From Bacteroidales bacterium UBA3290 (GTDB lineage: Bacteria; Bacteroidota; Bacteroidia; Bacteroidales; UBA932): DNA of 64,000 nt. Shown here one piece after another: positions 1-7,265 of the stretch; the stretch's first letter is position 1; each line of letters opens with the position of its first letter. The notes under the pieces are model-generated. The model was not told the origin of the DNA and did no database searches. It saw only the letters and a list, made by a program, of their open reading frames with translations. The stretch is taken from NCBI GenBank assembly GCA_002361615.1, contig DETK01000019.1, positions 64,749-128,748 of the forward strand, in the 5' to 3' direction. A program made the position numbers and the translations under genes.

Positions 1-726
1 CAGATGTGCACCCAGGGCCTGGTTGCGATGTCCGACAATTACACGGGCAAGCCCGCCGCCTGGCGCTTTGCGCCGGTCGCGGGCGCAGCCTCCTTTGAAG
101 GTATCGACCCGACGGGCAACCTCGGCAGTGAAACCACCGTCCTCTACCAGGCCGTCCTGACCGACGAAGGCTATGAACGCGTCCCCGTGACCCAGGACAA
201 CGTGGTCGAGAAATCGGCCGACCGGAAGGCCGCCGATGCTGCAGCCACGATTTTCTACCTTCGGGAAAAACGCCAGCAGATCGCCACGGGCGATACCGAC
301 GCAACCTTCAGCGACGAAGCCCTCAGAGATGCCATCAAAGAGATTACCCGCCTCGAAGAACGCTATATGAGCCTCTTCTACGGTATCCGCGAAGTCTCCG
401 ACCTCGAGAAGACTTTCGACGTTACGCCCGATCCCGAAGCCAAAAACCAGCGTTACACGGCCTTCCACATCTCCGAAAAGAACGGGCTGCTGCCCGCCTC
501 GGTCAATGAAGGCGAAGCCGTGACCTTGGAGTTCATCGTCGAGCCGCTGGCCACGCCCGAAGCCTCGTCCGACCGCTCGAAAGAGCCCCTGGTCCACTAC
601 CGGATCCCCGCCATCACCCGCTGTCGCGTGGTGCAGGGCGGCGCAATCCTGCTTGAGAACCGCGTGCCTGTCTACCAGCTCGGGGAAGAGAGCACCCTTC
701 CGCTGAATATCCTGTTATCGAAATAA
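1..726 (+). CDS. DUF4831 family protein, C-terminal part (5' end outside window)
   Basis: The reading frame is open from the first base, so this is the 3' part of a gene that begins upstream; 241 codons are visible. The end has the layout of the Bacteroidetes DUF4831 family: a YxR(I/V)PA-type segment (residues about 200-205) followed by a short strand ending in a glycine/leucine-rich tail. The visible part carries a charged helix around residues 85-125 (many E, R and K) that may be the family's helical insert. The function of the family is not known. It precedes pepD by 21 bp and may be cotranscribed with it. Family assignment is from memory of the family pattern, so it is moderate. Confidence 0.6.
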   Translation, partial: QMCTQGLVAMSDNYTGKPAAWRFAPVAGAASFEGIDPTGNLGSETTVLYQAVLTDEGYERVPVTQDNVVEKSADRKAADAAATIFYLREKRQQIATGDTDATFSDEALRDAIKEITRLEERYMSLFYGIREVSDLEKTFDVTPDPEAKNQRYTAFHISEKNGLLPASVNEGEAVTLEFIVEPLATPEASSDRSKEPLVHYRIPAITRCRVVQGGAILLENRVPVYQLGEESTLPLNILLSK

Positions 727-747
727 TCTCTCAAAAACACTTTCATC

Positions 748-2211
748 ATGCCTATCCGCAAATTAGAACCCAAGTGCGTTTGGAACAACTTCTATTCGCT
801 TACCCAGATCCCCCGTCCCTCGGGACATACGCAGAAAGTCGCCAAATTCCTCGTCCAGTGGGCGAAGGACCGCGGCATGGAAGCCTTCCAGGATGAATGC
901 GGCAACGTGATTATCCGCAAACCCGCCACGCCCGGCATGGAAGACCGCAAGGGAATCATCCTGCAGGCCCACATGGACATGGTCCCGCAGAAGAACAACG
1001 ACAAGAAGCACGACTTCACCAAAGACCCGATCGAGACCCGCATCGTCCACCAGGACGACGGTGACTGGGTGTATGCCTGCGGCACCACCCTCGGCGCTGA
1101 CGACGGCCTCGGCGTAGCCGCCGCCATGTCGGTGCTCGAATCCGAGACGATCAAGCACGGTCCCCTCGAGGCGCTCTTCACCGTGGACGAAGAAACCCGC
1201 ATGGTCGGTGCCAAGGCCCTCAAGCCCGGCATCCTCAAGGGTGACATCCTTCTCAACCTCGACTCCGAGACGGAAGGCGAACTCTACGTGGGCTGCGCCG
1301 GCGGCATCGACGCCAACATCAGCTTCAAATACAAGGAAGAACCCATGCCCAAGGGCTTCAAGGCCCTGAAGATCGTGGTGACCGGCCTTCGCGGCGGCCA
1401 CTCCGGCATGGAGATCAATGAGGGCCGCGGCAACGCCAACAAGGTGATGGCCCGCCTGCTGCTCCCCATCCTGCGGGACAACAAGGGCAAACTCGCCAGC
1501 TTCAACGGCGGCAACATGCGCAACGCCATCCCGCGTGAAGCGGAGGCTGTCGTCGCCGTCCCGGCCGAGAAGGTCGAGGCCGTGAAAGCGGGCGTTGAAA
1601 AGACCGCCGCCACCGTAAAGGCCGAACTCGCCCCCATCGATCCGGGCCTGGTCATCACCGTCGAAGGCATCCGCTGCGGCAAGGTCATCGCCGGCAACAC
1701 CGGCCTGAAGCTCGTCAAAGCCCTCTACGCCTGCCCCAACGCGGTCGACCGCATGAGCCTTGAGGTCGAAGGTCTGGTGGAGACCTCCAACAACCTGGCC
1801 ATCGTCCACACCGACAAGGGCGTGATCAACGTCAATACGCTGCTGCGCGGCTCTACCGACACGCTCAAGATGGACCTGGCCGAATCGGTCCGCGCCGCTT
1901 TCGAGCTGGCCGGCGCCAAGGTCTGGTTCGACGGAGCCTATTCCGGCTGGAGCCCGAACATGGCCTCCCCCATCCTCCACACCATGAAGGACCAGTACAA
2001 GAAACTCTTCGGCAACGAACCCGCCGTGATGGCCATCCACGCCGGCCTCGAGTGCGGCATCCTCGCGGGCGCCTATCCCAACTGGGATATGATCTCCTGC
2101 GGCCCGACCCTCAAGTCGCCTCACTCCCCGGACGAGCGCTGCTATGTTCCTTCGGTCGCCAAGTGGTGGCAGTTCATCCAGGCGGTCATCGAGGATGCGC
2201 CGAAGAAATAA
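748..2211 (+). CDS. pepD: Aminoacyl-histidine dipeptidase (cytosolic M20C peptidase)
   Basis: A 487-residue protein matching Xaa-His dipeptidase PepD, which hydrolyses dipeptides such as carnosine using two zinc ions in the cytoplasm. Seen: QAHMDMV with metal ligands H75 and catalytic D77, the bridging aspartate in GADDGLG (118-119), the catalytic and metal glutamates in DEET (148-149), the GGHSG signature of the lid/dimerisation domain near residue 216, and a final histidine ligand in SPHSPDE. There is no signal peptide. Length is normal for the family. The start is the first ATG after the preceding stop. No ordinary terminator follows before the rpsF promoter. Confidence 0.95.
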   Translation: MPIRKLEPKCVWNNFYSLTQIPRPSGHTQKVAKFLVQWAKDRGMEAFQDECGNVIIRKPATPGMEDRKGIILQAHMDMVPQKNNDKKHDFTKDPIETRIVHQDDGDWVYACGTTLGADDGLGVAAAMSVLESETIKHGPLEALFTVDEETRMVGAKALKPGILKGDILLNLDSETEGELYVGCAGGIDANISFKYKEEPMPKGFKALKIVVTGLRGGHSGMEINEGRGNANKVMARLLLPILRDNKGKLASFNGGNMRNAIPREAEAVVAVPAEKVEAVKAGVEKTAATVKAELAPIDPGLVITVEGIRCGKVIAGNTGLKLVKALYACPNAVDRMSLEVEGLVETSNNLAIVHTDKGVINVNTLLRGSTDTLKMDLAESVRAAFELAGAKVWFDGAYSGWSPNMASPILHTMKDQYKKLFGNEPAVMAIHAGLECGILAGAYPNWDMISCGPTLKSPHSPDERCYVPSVAKWWQFIQAVIEDAPKK

Positions 2212-2213
2212 TT

Positions 2214-2242
2214 TGTCAAATAAAAAATTATCTCTATCTTTG
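2214..2242 (+). promoter_or_regulatory. Promoter of the rpsF-rpsR-rplI operon
   Basis: TTG at 2214-2216 is followed after 18 bp by TATCTTTG at 2235-2242. This is the Bacteroidetes housekeeping promoter form (-33 TTG, -7 TAnnTTTG). Transcription should start near 2248, just inside or before the hairpin at 2244-2270. Confidence 0.75.
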
Positions 2243-2243
2243 C

Positions 2244-2270
2244 AGCCCTTTGGGAAAATCCCGAAGGGCT
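2244..2270 (+). promoter_or_regulatory. Hairpin in rpsF leader, possible S6:S18 autoregulatory element
   Basis: AGCCCTT (2244-2250) pairs with AAGGGCT (2264-2270), and inside this GGGA pairs with TCCC, leaving a short irregular junction that includes CCG on the 3' side. The S6:S18 complex is known to bind rpsF leaders through a CCG-containing bulge and repress the operon. The resemblance here is only by eye. It could also be a weak terminator for pepD, but only scattered T bases follow. Confidence 0.4.
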
Positions 2271-2293
2271 TGTTTATTAATTATTACCTACTT

Positions 2294-2674
2294 ATGTTAA
2301 AACAGTACGAAACCGTTTTCATTGCAACTCCCGTTTTGTCTGATGTCCAGATGAAGGAAGCGGTTGCCAAGTACACCGATCTGATCACCGAAGCTGGTGG
2401 CAAGATCGTGTGCCAGGAGGACTGGGGCCTGAAGAAACTGGCTTACCCCATCCAGAAGAAAACTACCGGCTTCTACACCCTGATCGAGTTCCAGGCAGAA
2501 CCGGAGTTCATTGCCAGATTTGAAACACAGTTCAAGCGTGATGAGCGCATCCTCCGCTTCCAGACTGTATCCATGGACAAACACGCCATCGCTTATGCCG
2601 AGCGCCGTCGCGCCAAGATGAGCGGTGCCGCCGCACCGGCCGAAGCACCCGCCGAGGCTCCCGTTAACGAATAA
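2294..2674 (+). CDS. rpsF: 30S ribosomal protein S6
   Basis: A 126-residue protein with the S6 fold pattern: an N-terminal YETVFI strand, the conserved GLKKLAYPI(Q)K segment (about 47-56), GFYTLIEF, and LRFQTV near residue 90. The tail is rich in alanine, proline and glutamate (from about 108), as is common in Bacteroidetes S6. S6 binds S18 and helix 22-23 of 16S rRNA on the platform of the small subunit. An in-frame ATG 150 bp upstream is open but lies in the pepD end, so the ATG after the promoter and leader was chosen. It is followed 12 bp later by rpsR. Confidence 0.97.
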   Translation: MLKQYETVFIATPVLSDVQMKEAVAKYTDLITEAGGKIVCQEDWGLKKLAYPIQKKTTGFYTLIEFQAEPEFIARFETQFKRDERILRFQTVSMDKHAIAYAERRRAKMSGAAAPAEAPAEAPVNE

Positions 2675-2686
2675 GGAGATACAACT

Positions 2687-2953
2687 ATGGCACAGAACGA
2701 TGACATCCGCTATCTGAACCCCGTCAATGTCGAGGTCAAGAAGAAGAAATACTGCCGCTTCAAGAAGGCAGGCATCAAATACGTCGACTACAAGGACGCC
2801 GAGTTCCTGAAGAAGTTCCTCAACGAGCAAGGCAAGATCCTTCCCCGCCGCATCACCGGCACTTCTCTGAAATTCCAGAAGAAGGTCTCGCAAGCTGTCA
2901 AGAGAGCCCGCCACCTGGCCCTGCTCCCGTATGTAACCGACCTGATGAAATAA
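2687..2953 (+). CDS. rpsR: 30S ribosomal protein S18
   Basis: An 88-residue basic protein with the S18 signature: a KKKYCRFKK start (residues about 18-26), DYKD, and then ILPRRITGTSLKFQKK with an Arg/Lys-rich helix to the end (QAVKRARHLALLPYV). The pair S6-S18 forms a heterodimer on the 30S platform. It is second in the rpsF-rpsR-rplI operon, with AAGGAG-like purine-rich stretches just ahead of both rpsR and rplI. Confidence 0.97.
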   Translation: MAQNDDIRYLNPVNVEVKKKKYCRFKKAGIKYVDYKDAEFLKKFLNEQGKILPRRITGTSLKFQKKVSQAVKRARHLALLPYVTDLMK

Positions 2954-2965
2954 GGAGGATTAACC

Positions 2966-3421
2966 ATGGAAGTCATTCTCAAACAAGACATTCAGAACCT
3001 TGGTAACAAGGACGACATCGTGACCGTACGCAACGGTTACGGCGCCAACTGGCTGATTCCCCAGGGCCTGGCCATCATGGCCACCCCGACCGCCAAGAAA
3101 ATCCACGCCGAGAACATGCGTCAGCGCGCCCACAAGGAGCAGGCGCTCCGCGACGCCGCCGAGAAACTCGCCGCCCAGCTCGCTGAGGTGACCGTCAAGG
3201 TTCCCGCCAAGGTGAGCGAGACCGGCAAGGTATTCGGTTCCGTGAGCAACATCCAGGTTGCCGAAGCCCTCGAGGCCGCCGGTTTCAACGTGGATCGCAA
3301 GAACATCACCCTCGTGGGCGAAAACCTGATCAAGCAGGTGGGCGACTACGAAGCCGTGGTCAAGTGCTACAAGGACATCAAAGCCACCGTCAAACTGCAG
3401 GTAGTCGGCGAAGAAGCCTAA
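2966..3421 (+). CDS. rplI: 50S ribosomal protein L9
   Basis: A 151-residue protein with the L9 N-terminal signature (EVILKQDIQNLGNKDDIVTVRNGYGANWLIPQG... pattern over residues 2-34), a long charged connecting helix (about 40-75) and the C-terminal RNA-binding domain. L9 binds domain V of 23S rRNA at the L1 stalk base. It is the last gene of the operon, followed 21 bp later by a strong intrinsic terminator. Confidence 0.97.
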   Translation: MEVILKQDIQNLGNKDDIVTVRNGYGANWLIPQGLAIMATPTAKKIHAENMRQRAHKEQALRDAAEKLAAQLAEVTVKVPAKVSETGKVFGSVSNIQVAEALEAAGFNVDRKNITLVGENLIKQVGDYEAVVKCYKDIKATVKLQVVGEEA

Positions 3422-3442
3422 ACCACTTTTTACAAGTACTAG

Positions 3443-3474
3443 AAAGGACAACTTCAGGGGTTGTCCTTTTTTTT
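3443..3474 (+). terminator. Intrinsic terminator of the rpsF operon
   Basis: AAAGGACAAC (3443-3452) pairs perfectly with GTTGTCCTTT (3460-3469), and the T run continues to 3474. It sits between the convergent rplI and folP genes, and could stop folP transcription weakly in the other direction. Confidence 0.9.
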
Positions 3475-3499
3475 GCCGCTGCCGCCGCCTCCGACCGGA

Positions 3500-4249
3500 T
3501 CAGTGCCGACGGATGATGGACGCGCCCATGGCCTGGGCGCGTTCTTCGTATTCGCGCACGACGGCGTCGCAGGTATGCGGGGTCAGCAGGCGGGGACGCC
3601 AGATGAAGCGTTTGCGGGAGACGCCGACCAGGATGGGGCGGCGGAAAGATTTCAGTTCGTCGAGGTGGTCGAAGAGGGTCTGGTTGTCCTCGTCGCTTTT
3701 TGAGAAGCCGAAGCCCGGGTCGAGGATCCAGTCGGCTACGCCGGCTTCCTTGGCACGGACGGCGAAGTCGCGGAAATACTGTTTGACGCTCTCTACCACG
3801 TTGTCGTAGTGATAGTCGTCATGCATCGTCTCGAACGTACCCTGGTGGTGCATGGCCACGTAGCGGAGGCCGAGCCGGCCGACGACCGGAAGCATGGCGT
3901 CGTCCCATTCTCCGGCGGAAATGTCGTTGACCCAGAAGCGGCCGATGGCTTGGTAGGCCATTACCACGATGGAGGAACGGAAGGTGTCGATCGAGACCGT
4001 GACGCCGGGGTAATAGCGCCGGAGCGTCTCGAGGGCAGGCTCGAGGCGCGCCCACTCCTCATCTGCACCGACATCCGTCGCCCCCGGCCGGGAGGACACG
4101 GCGCCCAGATCCAGGATGTCGGCTCCCTGTGCCAGCAGGCTGTCTGCCCGGCGACGGAAAGCGCTTTCCGTCGCGGCGCGGGAAGGCTCGTAGAACGAGT
4201 CGGGATTCAGGTTGATGATCCCCATGATTTTCGTTGGACCGCTTTCCAT
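3500..4249 (-). CDS. folP: Dihydropteroate synthase, C-terminally shortened
   Basis: A 249-residue DHPS of folate synthesis (joins p-aminobenzoate to 7,8-dihydropterin pyrophosphate). Visible signatures: MGIINLNPDSF (pterin/phosphate loop), ADILDLGAVSSRPGA (Bacteroidetes form of the second loop), VSIDT, NDIS, LDPGFGFSKS and GVSRKRF. The usual end of the barrel, GAxIxRVHDV plus a last helix, is cut: the protein stops as GASIIRRH. The NGT motif usually seen before that helix is also absent. The start is at the ATG giving MESGPTK; a longer open frame upstream only shadows tmk. It is divergent from tmk. It may be the working enzyme or a divergent paralogue. Confidence 0.85.
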   Translation of the reverse strand: MESGPTKIMGIINLNPDSFYEPSRAATESAFRRRADSLLAQGADILDLGAVSSRPGATDVGADEEWARLEPALETLRRYYPGVTVSIDTFRSSIVVMAYQAIGRFWVNDISAGEWDDAMLPVVGRLGLRYVAMHHQGTFETMHDDYHYDNVVESVKQYFRDFAVRAKEAGVADWILDPGFGFSKSDEDNQTLFDHLDELKSFRRPILVGVSRKRFIWRPRLLTPHTCDAVVREYEERAQAMGASIIRRH

Positions 4250-4285
4250 GATGTCGTTTCTTTTTGTACCTTTACAAGTTGAATA

Positions 4286-4293
4286 CAAAGATA
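4286..4293 (-). promoter_or_regulatory. folP: -7 box of the folP promoter
   Basis: Read on the minus strand the bases are TATCTTTG, the Bacteroidetes -7 element, 36 bp ahead of the folP start. It lies in the folP/tmk divergent gap. Confidence 0.55.
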
Positions 4294-4309
4294 TAAGAAA
4301 AAAAACGAT

Positions 4310-4987
4310 ATGCTGATCGTAATCGAAGGTTTGGACGGCGCCGGTAAATCGACGCAGCTCAAGATGGTTACCGCCTACTTCTCCTCCCTGGGACGGAAAG
4401 TGGAATACCTGCACTTTCCCCGCTACAGCGCGCCGGTTTACGGCGAGCTCATCGCGAAGTTCCTGCGGGGAGACTTCGGTTCGATCGACCAGGTCCATCC
4501 CCAGCTCGTCGCCCTGCTCTTCGCCGAAGACCGGCGGGATGCAGCCGCCCAGATCCGCAGTTGGATGGACCAGGGCCGCGTGGTCGTGCTCGACCGCTAT
4601 GTCTATTCCAACATCGCCTTCCAGTGCGCCAAGCTCCCCACCCGGGCGGAATCCGACGCGCTCCGCGACTGGATCTTCGATCTCGAATACAAGCATTTCG
4701 ACATCCCTCGCCCGACCCTCAACCTCTTCCTCGACGTGCCCATCGGCTTCGTGGACGCCAAACTCCGCGCCAGCCGCAAGGGCGGCGACCGCTCCTATCT
4801 GGAAGGCAAGACTGACATCCACGAAGCAGACATCCACTTCCAGGAGAAAGTGCGGGCCCTCTATGAGGAGCAGTGCGCACTTGACGCGTCGTTCATCCGC
4901 ATCGACTGCAGCGACAGCGAGGGGCACATGCTCCCCGCCGCTGACATCTTCCGCCGCATCCGCGACCAAATCGACGCCGCCTTATGA
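4310..4987 (+). CDS. tmk: Thymidylate kinase (dTMP kinase)
   Basis: A 225-residue P-loop kinase that phosphorylates dTMP to dTDP. Seen: Walker A EGLDGAGKST at residues 6-15, the substrate loop FPRY (about 41-44), the DR(Y)xxSN(I)A dTMP-binding motif (VLDRYVYSNIAFQ, about 94-106), and FLDVP followed by an arginine-rich LID region. Length is normal. It overlaps the next gene by 4 bp (ATGA), so translation is probably coupled with the DoxX-like protein. Confidence 0.95.
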   Translation: MLIVIEGLDGAGKSTQLKMVTAYFSSLGRKVEYLHFPRYSAPVYGELIAKFLRGDFGSIDQVHPQLVALLFAEDRRDAAAQIRSWMDQGRVVVLDRYVYSNIAFQCAKLPTRAESDALRDWIFDLEYKHFDIPRPTLNLFLDVPIGFVDAKLRASRKGGDRSYLEGKTDIHEADIHFQEKVRALYEEQCALDASFIRIDCSDSEGHMLPAADIFRRIRDQIDAAL

Positions 4988-6126
4988 GATTCCTGCGTGG
5001 CCTTTGCCGGGTGATTTTCGCCCTGACCTTTATCGTGTCGGGGGCACTCAAACTGCTCGATCCGGTCGGTACCGGGCTCATCGTCAAGGAGTACCTCGAC
5101 TTCATGCACCTGGATTTCCTGCAATCCTCCGCCGTGCTGCTGGGCATGGGCCTGGCTACGGTTGAATTCACGACGGGCATCTGCGTGCTCAGCGGCCTGC
5201 GCATCCGCATCATCGCCTGGGTCGCCCTCCTGATGATGGCCTTTTTCACAGCCTTGACGTTCTACCTGATGCTCTACAACCCCATCAGCGACTGCGGCTG
5301 CTTCGGCGAGGCCATCCATCTGACCAATACCCAGACTTTCATCAAGAACGTGATCCTGCTGGTGCTCGCCTTCCTGATCTTCCTCGGTCGCAAACGGGCA
5401 ACCCGGCTGGCCCCGGCTTGGATGGAATGGCTGTTCGTGGGCATCTTTGCCCTGCTGGCGCTGGCCGTTTCCGTCCGCGCACTGGCCACCATCCCCCAGG
5501 TTGATTTCACGGCCTACCGCGTTGGCAACAGCCTCGATGAACTCGCGCAGGAGAACCAGGCGCGTTTCGAGACGACCTTCCTCTATACCAAGGACGGCCA
5601 TACGGAAGAATTCACGCTCGACAATCTGCCCGACGACAGCTGGACCTACCTTGACAGCAAGACCGTCCAGGTGGGCGGCTCGACCAAGATGGCCCAGGTC
5701 GATTTCACGCTCGAGCGGATGGAGGGTCCGGTGCTGGCCGTGACGGTCTACAGCCCCGAATCGCTCGACAAAGAACATCTGGACCGCATCGACCGTTTCC
5801 GCAACGCGGCGCTCATGCAGGGACACGAGGTGATTATGTACGGTCCCTCGGGTGATTACGAACCGGCCGACCGCAAGTCGCTCATGACCCTCAACCGCAG
5901 CAACGGCGGCGCCGTGTATTTCTACGACGGGACCATCGTGTCGAAATGGGCCAATATCGAACTGGACGACGTGAACCTGGCCGGAGTGCTGGAAGAGGAT
6001 CCCGACGTGGTAATCTTGCGCCACCGTATCCGTGAACAACTCTATGCCAGCATCCTGATTGCCGGAGCGCTCGTCCTGATGGCCCTGATGCGGATCCTGT
6101 GCAAATCGTTCATCAAACTCCGCTGA
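4984..6126 (+). CDS. DoxX/MauE-like redox membrane protein with extracytoplasmic domain
   Basis: A 380-residue inner-membrane protein. The first 165 residues hold about four to five hydrophobic helices of the DoxX/MauE type, with a DCGCFGE motif at 103-109, the paired cysteines typical of MauE/VKOR-linked thiol-redox membrane proteins. A soluble region (about 170-345) with the flavour of the BT_3930-like family follows, and then a final membrane helix (about 350-372). It probably helps electron transfer to exported disulfide proteins, but that is inference from the family. It overlaps tmk by 4 bp, and the glycosyltransferase start lies 2 bp after its stop. Confidence 0.8.
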   Translation: MRFLRGLCRVIFALTFIVSGALKLLDPVGTGLIVKEYLDFMHLDFLQSSAVLLGMGLATVEFTTGICVLSGLRIRIIAWVALLMMAFFTALTFYLMLYNPISDCGCFGEAIHLTNTQTFIKNVILLVLAFLIFLGRKRATRLAPAWMEWLFVGIFALLALAVSVRALATIPQVDFTAYRVGNSLDELAQENQARFETTFLYTKDGHTEEFTLDNLPDDSWTYLDSKTVQVGGSTKMAQVDFTLERMEGPVLAVTVYSPESLDKEHLDRIDRFRNAALMQGHEVIMYGPSGDYEPADRKSLMTLNRSNGGAVYFYDGTIVSKWANIELDDVNLAGVLEEDPDVVILRHRIREQLYASILIAGALVLMALMRILCKSFIKLR

Positions 6127-6128
6127 CC

Positions 6129-7142
6129 ATGGATATCGCCGTCGTCATCCTCAACTGGAATGGGCTGAAGATGCTTCAAACCTACCTGCCTACGCTGGTG
6201 GAACGGACCTCCTGCTGCGGCTCCTTCATCGTGGTGGCCGACAATGGTTCAACCGACGGTTCCGTGGACTGGCTGAAGGAGGCTTATCCCGAAATCCGCA
6301 CGCTTTGCTTCGACCGGAACTACGGCTTCACGGGCGGCTACAACCGCGCCCTGCGCGAAATCGACGCCGACTACTATATCCTGCTCAACTCCGACATCGA
6401 AGTAGGCGAAGGCTGGCTCGAACCGCTGGTCTCCTTCATGGAAGAGCACCCCGATGTGGGCATCTGCCAGCCGAAAGTCCTCTCCATGGCCGAGAGGAAC
6501 CGCTTTGAGTACGCAGGCGCGGCCGGCGGATTCATCGACCGCTACGGCTATCCATTCTGCCGCGGCCGCATCCTCTCGAACCTGGAGAAAGACCAGGGAC
6601 AGTACGACACGCCGGAAGAGTGCTTCTGGGCGACGGGGGCCTGCATGATGGTGCGCAGCGCGCTGTACCATCATCTCGGCGGCCTGGACGACAGTTTCTT
6701 CGCCCACATGGAGGAGATCGATTTCTGCTGGCGGGCCAAGTTGCTGGGCTATCAGGTCTGGTGTGTGCCGGCTTCGACGGTCTGGCACGTAGGCGGCGGC
6801 ACCCTGCCCAACAATTCACCGCAGAAACTCTATTTCAACTACCGCAACAACCTGCTGATGCTCTACAAGAACCTTCCGGAAAGCATCCGCAGACGCCGCA
6901 TCTTTATCAGGATGCTCCTCGACGGCGCTTCCGCTGCCGTCTATCTGGTAACGGGCCGCTGGAGTTTCTTCAAATCCGTCTGGCGGGCACATCGCGACTA
7001 TCGCCGCATGCGCCGCGACGAAGATCCGTCTCCTTTCGAAGAAGAGTGCAACAACATCGGCCTGTACGACCGCAGTATCGTCCTGCGCTTCTTCCTCTCC
7101 GGCAAGCGCCTCCGCTGGAGCGACATTGAGCGGAATCTGTAG
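6129..7142 (+). CDS. Glycosyltransferase family 2 (rhamnosyltransferase-like)
   Basis: A 337-residue GT-A glycosyltransferase. Seen: VVILNWNG at the N-terminus, ADNGSTDGS (nucleotide-sugar binding, about 38-46), GFTGGYNRAL, LLNSDIEV (the DxD-like metal site, about 86-93), WATGACMMVR, and the acceptor-side HMEEIDFCWR with the catalytic ED-type acids. It resembles WbbL-type rhamnosyltransferases that extend cell-surface polysaccharide. There is no membrane segment apart from a hydrophobic stretch near the C-terminus. The start is the ATG directly after the doxX stop, not an upstream ATG inside it. An intrinsic terminator follows. Confidence 0.88.
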   Translation: MDIAVVILNWNGLKMLQTYLPTLVERTSCCGSFIVVADNGSTDGSVDWLKEAYPEIRTLCFDRNYGFTGGYNRALREIDADYYILLNSDIEVGEGWLEPLVSFMEEHPDVGICQPKVLSMAERNRFEYAGAAGGFIDRYGYPFCRGRILSNLEKDQGQYDTPEECFWATGACMMVRSALYHHLGGLDDSFFAHMEEIDFCWRAKLLGYQVWCVPASTVWHVGGGTLPNNSPQKLYFNYRNNLLMLYKNLPESIRRRRIFIRMLLDGASAAVYLVTGRWSFFKSVWRAHRDYRRMRRDEDPSPFEEECNNIGLYDRSIVLRFFLSGKRLRWSDIERNL

Positions 7143-7195
7143 GCACCGCCGCCTGGACAGTAACCATCTGTGTACCAACTAATTCTAAATAATAA

Positions 7196-7221
7196 CCCCC
7201 GCTCGCCGAGCGGGGGCTATT
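7196..7221. terminator. Bidirectional intrinsic terminator
   Basis: CCCCCGCTC (7196-7204), a 3-nt loop, and GAGCGGGGG (7208-7216) form a perfect 9-bp stem followed by CTATTTT; A-rich bases precede it. It lies between convergent genes, so it can serve both the tmk operon and the DPP III gene. Confidence 0.85.
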
Positions 7222-7265
7222 TTCAGCTATAAGCTGTAAATCAGGCAGATAGCCTCCATGCGCGT

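Noticed and set aside
763..2124. Long minus-strand open frame opposite pepD
   Set aside because: High-G+C codon use leaves open shadow frames; pepD motifs are all on the plus strand.
4249..4969. N-terminal extension of folP in an open frame
   Set aside because: It is antisense to tmk and lies beyond the folP promoter; the DHPS signature begins right after the chosen ATG.
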